This document shows, in pieces, positions 59,501 to 64,000 of a stretch of 64,000 bases of DNA. The position numbers and the translations under genes were made by a program. Positions within the stretch are counted from its first letter, which is position 1. Each line of letters starts with the position of its first letter. The notes beneath the pieces were generated by a model. That model searched no databases. It was given only the letters and a program-made list of their open reading frames with translations, and had not been told where the DNA came from. The DNA is from Phaeosaccion multiseriatum (Eukaryota > Ochrophyta, other classes). The stretch is taken from positions 1 through 64,000 of the forward strand of contig OZ218957.1 in NCBI GenBank assembly GCA_965112735.1, given 5' to 3'.

Positions 59501-59700
59501 CTTCATGCCCTGCTTACCCATTTTCCAAGCTGACCATTGCCCGGAGCTCTCTCTTCTTTGTTCCCGGCTGCGACGACTCTCCTCCTCCTCCTCCCCCCAG
59601 TCCCTTCTCCTCTCTCGGAGCGGGAGAGCACCCACTGCTCTACCTCCGCCACGGGTACTTCTCCTGCGGTGACTCGCCGCAGCAGCGACTTCCCGTCCAT
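49486..59700 (-). CDS. CDAN1: Codanin-1-like protein (ASF1-binding family), very long
   Basis: Fourteen exons join in phase to 2,349 residues: 59700-59518, 59432-59379, 59185-58682, 58512-57054, 56743-56565, 56209-56111, 55824-55726, 55535-55323, 55100-55031, 54780-54314, 53862-53497, 53296-51665, 51436-51323, 51096-49486. Collinear codanin blocks are: VPVAEVEQWVL near the N-terminus; SFIIAFLNFIRESGA (exon 3); RKVRKRIRPTQL (exon 4); FLHARLILARAVPNGATELH (exon 4); FESPLDCRLFAADAL (5); SPHLQRLLRAALRISLPS (6); PDRAFREQHPFQTSF (7); ANLRWFAELLREQLLGFG (8); ELFPGNLELFYLLVVDVN (10); GCLVAVVPWVCELLKLM and LLFLLHR (11); RRSLGDTFFLEYRSLIP and VEMVAERAVHNTYQEAFE (12); AVAARLATQHACELSMK (14). Codanin-1 binds histone chaperone ASF1 in animals. 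This protein is about twice the human length because of Gly, Glu, Ser, Pro and Gln runs, mainly in exons 4, 12 and 14. Exon 12 may hide introns. Confidence 0.8.
51470..51533. repeat. (GGGA)n tract in codanin-like intron 12
   Basis: About fifteen GGGA units; on the gene's strand a (CCCT)n tract 34 bases upstream of the exon 13 acceptor at 51437. A second, shorter set (51610-51655) lies just inside the donor of exon 12. Confidence 0.9.
53358..53427. repeat. GGGTCA hexamer repeat (telomere-variant-like) in codanin-like intron 11
   Basis: About ten units of AGGGTC/AGGGCA lie in the intron between exons 11 and 12. The hexamer differs from TTAGGG by one base when permuted (GGGTCA versus GGGTTA). 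A similar CCCTGA run encodes Gly-Gln repeats at 57204-57299. Confidence 0.85.
53965..54108. repeat. GGGA/GAGA purine repeats in codanin-like intron 10
   Basis: Two GGGA runs (about 53965-54005 and 54075-54108) flank AGAGGGAG repeats. The following 54140-54300 carries several copies of a GAGGCATATGAAGAGAG-like unit of about 30 bases. All lie between exons 10 and 11. Confidence 0.85.
56466..56564. repeat. (CA)n microsatellite forming the donor of codanin-like intron 5
   Basis: A CA run (pure from 56518) ends at the exon 5 edge 56565. On the gene's strand the exon ends GAT-GAG and the intron starts GTGTGTGTGTG, the same arrangement as in BBS2 intron 6. Confidence 0.92.
57204..57299. repeat. Coding CCCTGA hexamer repeat in codanin-like exon 4
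   Basis: About fifteen CCCTGA units with two CCATGG interruptions. On the minus strand they encode Gly-Gln dipeptides with occasional His. The frame is maintained because the unit is six bases. Confidence 0.88.
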
Positions 59701-59930
59701 TCGCTCCCCGCTGTCCAAAATCAGTCCCTCGAATGGCTCTGCGTCCCCCTCCGCGTCCCCCCCTGCGGGGATTGCTCGGCTGATGATTCTCCTGCCTTCC
59801 CTAAAGCGTTGGTCGTATTTGAAACTCACAGTTGGGAATTTAAATTAAATCCAGTTTCAGTTTCTTCCCCGACCCCACACTTGCTCGGTCGAACTTGCAA
59901 CCTTCCAATTTCCTTTTGAGTCAATATATT

Positions 59931-60010
59931 ACCCCACACCATCGCCCACATTCCCGATAGCGGATAGCGCGCCGGCGATAGCGGATAGCGGATAGTGTAT
60001 CAGGGGTTGA
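59931..60010 (-). mobile_element. Decayed inverted copy of the inner foldback element
   Basis: The right end (59969-60010, ending GATAGTGTATCAGGGGTTGA at 59991-60010) is nearly the reverse complement of the left end of the element at 12385. The left end (CACACCATCGCCCACATT, 59935-59952) is a damaged version of the other terminus. The middle is deleted. Two transitions separate its 20-base terminus from that of the 12385 copy. Confidence 0.7.
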
Positions 60011-60044
60011 TCCTCTCCCCTAGACTAGCTCTCCCCGAACAAAA

Positions 60045-60382
60045 GTCGGCTCCCCGCAGGGCGGGCTTCTCGGGCTCCGAGCTTCTGGGCCATAGTCCAG
60101 CCAGCGCGCTATCCGACCCCCCGGGGCCCGATAGCGCGCTATCGAGAATGTGGGCGATAGTGTATCAGGGGTTGACCATAGCCCCCTCCAGGCTGCGGGC
60201 TTCTGCGCCGCAGGCCAGCGGTTTGGGCTTCAGGCTTCTCAGGGGGGCTCAGGGGGGCAGGGGGGAGAGATTTATGCAGGCTTCTGGCCCCAGGCCAGCC
60301 CCGGGCTTCTTGCTTTCGGCTTCTTGCGCCTCAGGCTTCTTCTGCTTATCGGGGCGCCAGAGAAGCCCTGCGGGGAGCCGAC
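60045..60382. repeat. 338-bp inverted-repeat block with GGCTTCT motifs
   Basis: A perfect 18-bp inverted repeat (GTCGGCTCCCCGCAGGGC at 60045-60062; complement at 60365-60382) encloses the half copy above and about ten GGCTTCT motifs, many in a GGGCTTCTGGCC or AGGCTTCT context. It looks like a composite or second foldback element. No target duplication is evident. Confidence 0.6.
60100..60175 (+). mobile_element. Half copy of the inner foldback element
   Basis: The segment from CAGCGCGCTATC to GATAGTGTATCAGGGGTTGA (60156-60175) matches the right half of the 12385 element, including the GATAGCGCGCTATC palindrome and GAGAATGTGGGCG. Its last 20 bases are identical to 59991-60010, 165 bases away, in direct orientation. 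Confidence 0.7.
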
Positions 60383-61759
60383 AAGCAAAAGGGCGTGTAA
60401 CCGGCCTCTCGTGGGCCCCAGAGACAGAGACACAGAGACTCATACGTGCCCCCTTGGTCGAAGTTGTACTGTACATGTATTCGGTTTATCTATCCCCGAA
60501 TACAAATGATGTCACGCATTCCCTTGTCATCTTCCCTTCCCCTCGTATCTGCTTCCCTTCGGGCATGTCTTTACTCTCATCCACTGAGAACAGTCCGACA
60601 TTCCCCCGTCTCTTTCCCTCCTTTAACACTAAGGCTTTCTCCGCCTACTGAGTGCTCGCCCCAACGACTGCCACAGCCAGACGGCCACCGACCGCAGCCA
60701 AGACCACAGCCAACTCAGCCCACCTTGCTCCACCGGCCTGCTTCGCATAGCTAGAATATAACCCCTTACCCTGCCCCCGCCCGCCGCACCCCCATCCCCT
60801 CTTAGTTGATTCCTATAAGTCGATATATGTCTCCCCCCCCATCCCCCTCTCGCCCCTGTTCACCCTGTTCTCCCGTCGTCGTCACTGTCAGCCCACACAC
60901 CCGCCCCGCACCCCATTCGTGGGGAGATCCCTTTGCTTGCTGCCCTCGCACGATCGCATCCTCGCCACTCCCATCATTCCCGCCACGCTCACGCTCTCAT
61001 CGGCCTCGGCCACACTCCCTCCTTCCTTCCCTCCCTCCCTCCCTCCCTCCGTCCTTCCCTCCCTCCCTCCCTCCTTCCCAGCCAGGGTCGAGGGAGAGTA
61101 GGGCGGGGCAGGCGGGGGCTGGGCTAGCTATGTTGCCACTGAATTCAGCCTTCCTTCCTTCCCATGACCATCGTGTCGTGCCATGTTCTGTCCCACCGCC
61201 TGTGCACGCCGTAACCCCGCACCCAGAAACCGCTTCCAATGACTTACTAGAGGCCGCTTCCAATGCCTTACGATGACCGACGCAATCAATCCTTGCTCCC
61301 CTTCTCTTGCTATTCCCTGCGTCTGTGCTGTGGTCCCAAGCGACTGTTGCAAGGCGAGCCAGTGACTGCCATCGCAATTTAAAGCATGGCACTCCATGGC
61401 TCGACTTACAACTTGTGGTTCCACTGTAAGTCAGGAAGCGGGCTCCGAGTCGGCGTCCAACGCTTGTCTTGGCTCCCCTCCCAACCCCCCCTGCGGACGC
61501 CGAGTGCCTCAGCTGCTCTCGCCCCCCCACCCGAGAAAACGCGTTCTTTTCTAAATAAGCGTATGTACGCAAACGCAAAAGCAAAAGCAAAAGCAGCAGT
61601 TGGGGTACGGCCCGGTCGAACGTCCTCCAGCACAGCATGGCTGCAGTCACAGAGAGATGTCGTTGCTTCGAAGGCTCAGCACGGCCCACTCAGCTCCTTC
61701 GAGACCACAGCCCCGCCCCCGCCCCGCCCTGCGTCATGAAACTCTTCGTCATTGACATA
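60383..61759. other. Intergenic spacer, no gene recognised
   Basis: Pyrimidine-rich spacer between repeats and the ankyrin gene. It contains (CCTT)/(CCCT) runs at 61017-61078 and an (AAAAGC)n patch at 61574-61596. Open frames here (for example 60806-61276) have Pro/Ser-rich, low-complexity content and no family. Confidence 0.45.
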
Positions 61760-63082
61760 CTACGAAGCCTCCACCCCCAAGCCGGCCTGCGATGGGGTCC
61801 CGGACGGCGAGGGTGAGTGCGTGCGTGCAGACAAGGGGGAGACCTCTTCGTCGAAGCTCACGCTGGGGCGGCGGGACCTCGGGGGGGCGGCTCCCATGCG
61901 CAGCAGCTGCTCCAAGCGCATCTTTGCCCGCTTGTTGACCTTGCCCATCTGAGCAGCGAGGGGGGGGGGTTGGGGGGTCAGAGAGAGGCGTATGGGTAAG
62001 CAGGGGAGGGAGGGAGGGAGGGAGGGAGGAAGGGAGGGACGGCAAGGGGGGGGGGGCGGAGGGTGGCAATGTACAGTTTGGAGCGTGGGGAAGGGAGAAG
62101 GTGGCGCAGCAAATGGCGAGGGGAGTATCCACTCTCTCCTTCTCTCGATGACAAACAAACAAACAAACACACACACACACGCACTCACCTCCGTGTCGTG
62201 TCCGATAATCTCGCAGGGCAGCCTGTTGGCCTCGAGGTCGGTGACGGTGGGGTCCGCACCGTGCTGAAGCAGTTGGTGCACCGTCTCCGCCATTGTGTTG
62301 GCAGCGGCCACGTGCAGGGCCGTCCACCCCCACGAGTTGTTGTCTCGCAGGTTCAAATCCGCCCCATGGTGAGCCAGCACCTTGACCAACCGCGGGTCCC
62401 CGTACTTGGCAACGTAGTGCACGGCGGAGCAGCCCGTGGAGTCACATGCGTTCACATCGGCACCCTTGTCGATCATGCCCGTGATGAAGGCGAGGCGGGC
62501 GTCGGACCAGTCCTCGGGGCGAATGTCCAGCAGTGCGGAGTGCAGGGGAGTGGCCTTAAACATGTTCCGCGCGTTGATGTCGGCCCCGGCCTCTAGCAGT
62601 GCCAGGAAGCACCCCTCTTGCCCCTGCCATGCCGCTTTGTGGAGGGCCGAGCTTTCCAGGGCGTCGTGCCTACTCACATCTGCGCCGCTCTCCACCAGCA
62701 ACTTGACGGCTTCGGTGTGGCCGTTCTTGGCCGCCAGGTGCAGGGGGGTGAGCTTGCCCCTTCCGCATCGTTTGTTGGGGTCCCCCCCCATGTTGATTAG
62801 CGTGCGGAGAAGCTCCACATGGCCCTCCTCCGCGGCCCCATGCAGGTCAGGCGTTGCAAGCTTCTTGATGAGCATTGAGCCTTGGTTCCCCATGCCTGAC
62901 GCAAAGGACACCACTGCACCGCCCCAACCCCCGCCGCCGCCGCCACTGCTGCTGCTCCTGGTGTAGTCGGCCACCACTCGGCGACGTGAGCCGCTCCCCT
63001 TCCCGAGCAGTCCTGAGCCGCTGCTACTGCTTTCCTCCGCGCACACTTGTATGGTCTCCTCTCCTCCCTTCCTTCTTTGCAT
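61760..63082 (-). CDS. Ankyrin-repeat protein
   Basis: Two exons (63082-62189 and 61948-61760) join in phase to 360 residues. Six ankyrin repeats cover about residues 77-295: DLHGAAEEGHVELLRTLI, TPLHLAAKNGHTEAVKLLV, SALHKAAWQGQEGCFLALL, TPLHSALLDI (longer repeat, about 38 residues), SAVHYVAKYGDPRLVKVLA and TALHVAAANTMAETVHQLL, then a partial seventh. They form a protein-binding solenoid; the partner is unknown. The C-terminal exon is basic then Ser/Pro-rich (KVNKRAKMRLEQLL, RSRRPSVSFDEE), a likely regulatory tail. The start is ambiguous. The ATG at 63082 adds a Ser/Gly-rich leader, while the ATG at 62893 gives MGNQGSML, a good N-myristoylation sequence, and would give a 297-residue protein attached to membranes. 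Intron 62188-61949 contains a GGGA run and a CA run at its donor. Confidence 0.9.
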   Translation of the reverse strand: MQRRKGGEETIQVCAEESSSSGSGLLGKGSGSRRRVVADYTRSSSSGGGGGGWGGAVVSFASGMGNQGSMLIKKLATPDLHGAAEEGHVELLRTLINMGGDPNKRCGRGKLTPLHLAAKNGHTEAVKLLVESGADVSRHDALESSALHKAAWQGQEGCFLALLEAGADINARNMFKATPLHSALLDIRPEDWSDARLAFITGMIDKGADVNACDSTGCSAVHYVAKYGDPRLVKVLAHHGADLNLRDNNSWGWTALHVAAANTMAETVHQLLQHGADPTVTDLEANRLPCEIIGHDTEVSACVCVFVCLFVIERRREWILPSPFAAPPSPFPTLQTVHCHPPPPPPCRPSLPPSLPPSLPCLPIRLSLTPQPPPLAAQMGKVNKRAKMRLEQLLRMGAAPPRSRRPSVSFDEEVSPLSARTHSPSPSGTPSQAGLGVEAS

Positions 63083-63765
63083 CACCAGCGTACACGTAAG
63101 TACGCGCCCGTTGTCTTGTTGCTGATGTCTCCGTCGCTGGTCCTTCTGTTGCTCCTCTTTTCGACGCTCATGAAGGCCGCGGACAGCCAGGCGGACTACT
63201 GTAGTAGGCGGATCGCGCCAGGATGGTCCTTCTTCCTTCCTCCAGCTTGCCAGCGGCACCCAGAAGCAGGATTCTCGCCCCTTTTGCGGGCAGTTTTTGC
63301 CGGCCGGCGGCGGCTGCTCTCTTCTCTTACTCTGCTCTGGTGCTCCTCCTCTTTGATTTTCTGCTGCTCTGGTGTCTCATGCTGCGAACCCAACCCTCCC
63401 TCACCCAAAAATTGAAACGCCAAACCCAGGGGGGCTTGCCGAGCCTCGCGTGGCACAAGTATAAAAGATCTTCAGCTTTGAGAGCCGCAGAGCCGCTATT
63501 GGTAGCAGATTGGTAAGGGAAGGAGCTCGAAGACAGTTCTAAGAGGCAGGCTAGGGAGTGTGTGTGTGTAAACAGGCGAACACAGCAGCGGGGACCGGCA
63601 AATCTGCAGATTTGGGCTACGCGGGGTGTTGCGACCCCTTCAGAGTCAACAGTTGCCCACGAATCGGCAACAAGGCTGGGAAGAGCACAGGAGATAGGGG
63701 GGTGTGGTTGCGAGCGATATTGGCGGGGCGTTCCCTCGATCTGGACCACTTTTTCGATGGTAGCG
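63083..63765. promoter_or_regulatory. Divergent spacer, ankyrin gene / partial gene
   Basis: The 683 bases lie between the ankyrin start and the next plus-strand start. The minus frame stays open above 63082 to about 63259 without an ATG, so 5' UTR or an upstream exon may lie there. A TATAAAA-like AGTATAAAAGA is at 63459-63469, about 300 bases before the plus-strand ATG. Confidence 0.35.
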
Positions 63766-64000
63766 ATGGACATGTTTGCGGGGAACTCGGTGGAGGCAGC
63801 CGCGGCTGGGAGGTCGAAGCGACAACGCTCCAGCTCGAGCAGCAGCAGCAGCAGCAGGGGTAGCAGCAGTAGCAGCGGCAGTGGTAGCTGGGAGGCTGGA
63901 GGCAGCCGCAGCCGAGGGAGAAGAAGAGCGAGCAGCGCCCGGCTGGTTCTGGTTGCAGCACTGCAGGTTGCGCTTCTGGTGGACCGGACGGCTCTCAGCG
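63766..64000 (+). CDS. Partial gene: N-terminus of a possible membrane protein, cut by the window end
   Basis: From ATG 63766 the frame is open for 78 codons to the window edge with no stop. It starts MDMFAGNSVEAAAAGRSKRQR, continues with Ser/Gly runs encoded by AGC triplets, then a basic block (SRGRRRASSAR) followed by a hydrophobic stretch (LVLVAALQVALLV). This order suits a type II membrane anchor, but the segment could also be a targeting sequence. No family can be assigned from this fragment. It is the head-to-head neighbour of the ankyrin gene. Confidence 0.4.
   Translation, partial: MDMFAGNSVEAAAAGRSKRQRSSSSSSSSSRGSSSSSGSGSWEAGGSRSRGRRRASSARLVLVAALQVALLVDRTALS

Noticed and set aside
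60806-61276. Pro/Ser-rich open frame of 156 codons
   Set aside because: Low-complexity pyrimidine-rich sequence, open in several frames, with no recognisable protein or splice partners.

Overview
The window is the left end of a eukaryotic chromosome. It opens with 7.8 kb of CCCTAA telomere repeats, passes through subtelomeric satellite DNA and nested non-autonomous transposable elements, then enters gene-dense, GC-rich, intron-rich DNA. Introns are GT-AG (one candidate GC-AG) and are loaded with microsatellites. Two conserved ciliary genes, an EFHC1/Rib72-like doublet-microtubule protein and the BBSome subunit BBS2, imply an organism that builds cilia or flagella at some stage. A Nudix protein has an N-terminus shaped like the bipartite signal of secondary plastids (hydrophobic signal followed by an AS-F motif). 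I therefore infer a flagellated protist, perhaps a chromalveolate-type alga. The species cannot be named from the sequence.

Layout. 1-7824 telomere; 7825-11519 about 88 copies of a 42-bp satellite fused directly to the telomere; about 11520-12087 a 176-bp tandem repeat; 12088-12711 a foldback element with 31-bp terminal inverted repeats and a 6-bp target duplication, itself interrupted by a 159-bp element with its own inverted repeats and 6-bp duplication; 12957-14192 an intronless exostosin-like gene (+); 15709-22177 EFHC1-like (-); 22596-32659 FAM135-type lipase-fold protein (+); 33745-34531 a 25-bp tandem array; 35346-36357 a tail-anchored protein (-); 36858-38376 Nudix hydrolase (+); 39923-46007 BBS2 (-); 46487-49066 F-box protein (+); 49486-59700 codanin-1-like (-); 59931-60382 relatives of the inner foldback element; 61760-63082 ankyrin-repeat protein (-); 63766-64000 the start of a further gene (+), cut by the window edge.

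Organisation. Genes alternate in strand, giving head-to-head pairs that share 420-680 bp: EFHC1/FAM135, tail-anchored/Nudix, BBS2/F-box and ankyrin/partial gene. All multi-exon models below were assembled by hand from splice consensus, reading phase and family resemblance. In each one the exon phases join without a stop and the total is a multiple of three, but no transcript evidence was available.

The most unusual signals are the nested foldback elements with perfect 6-bp duplications, a short dispersed motif (GCAGTTGGTGATRC) found in exons, an intron and an intergenic spacer on both strands, and the repeated pattern of microsatellites that look like expanded splice donors or polypyrimidine tracts.
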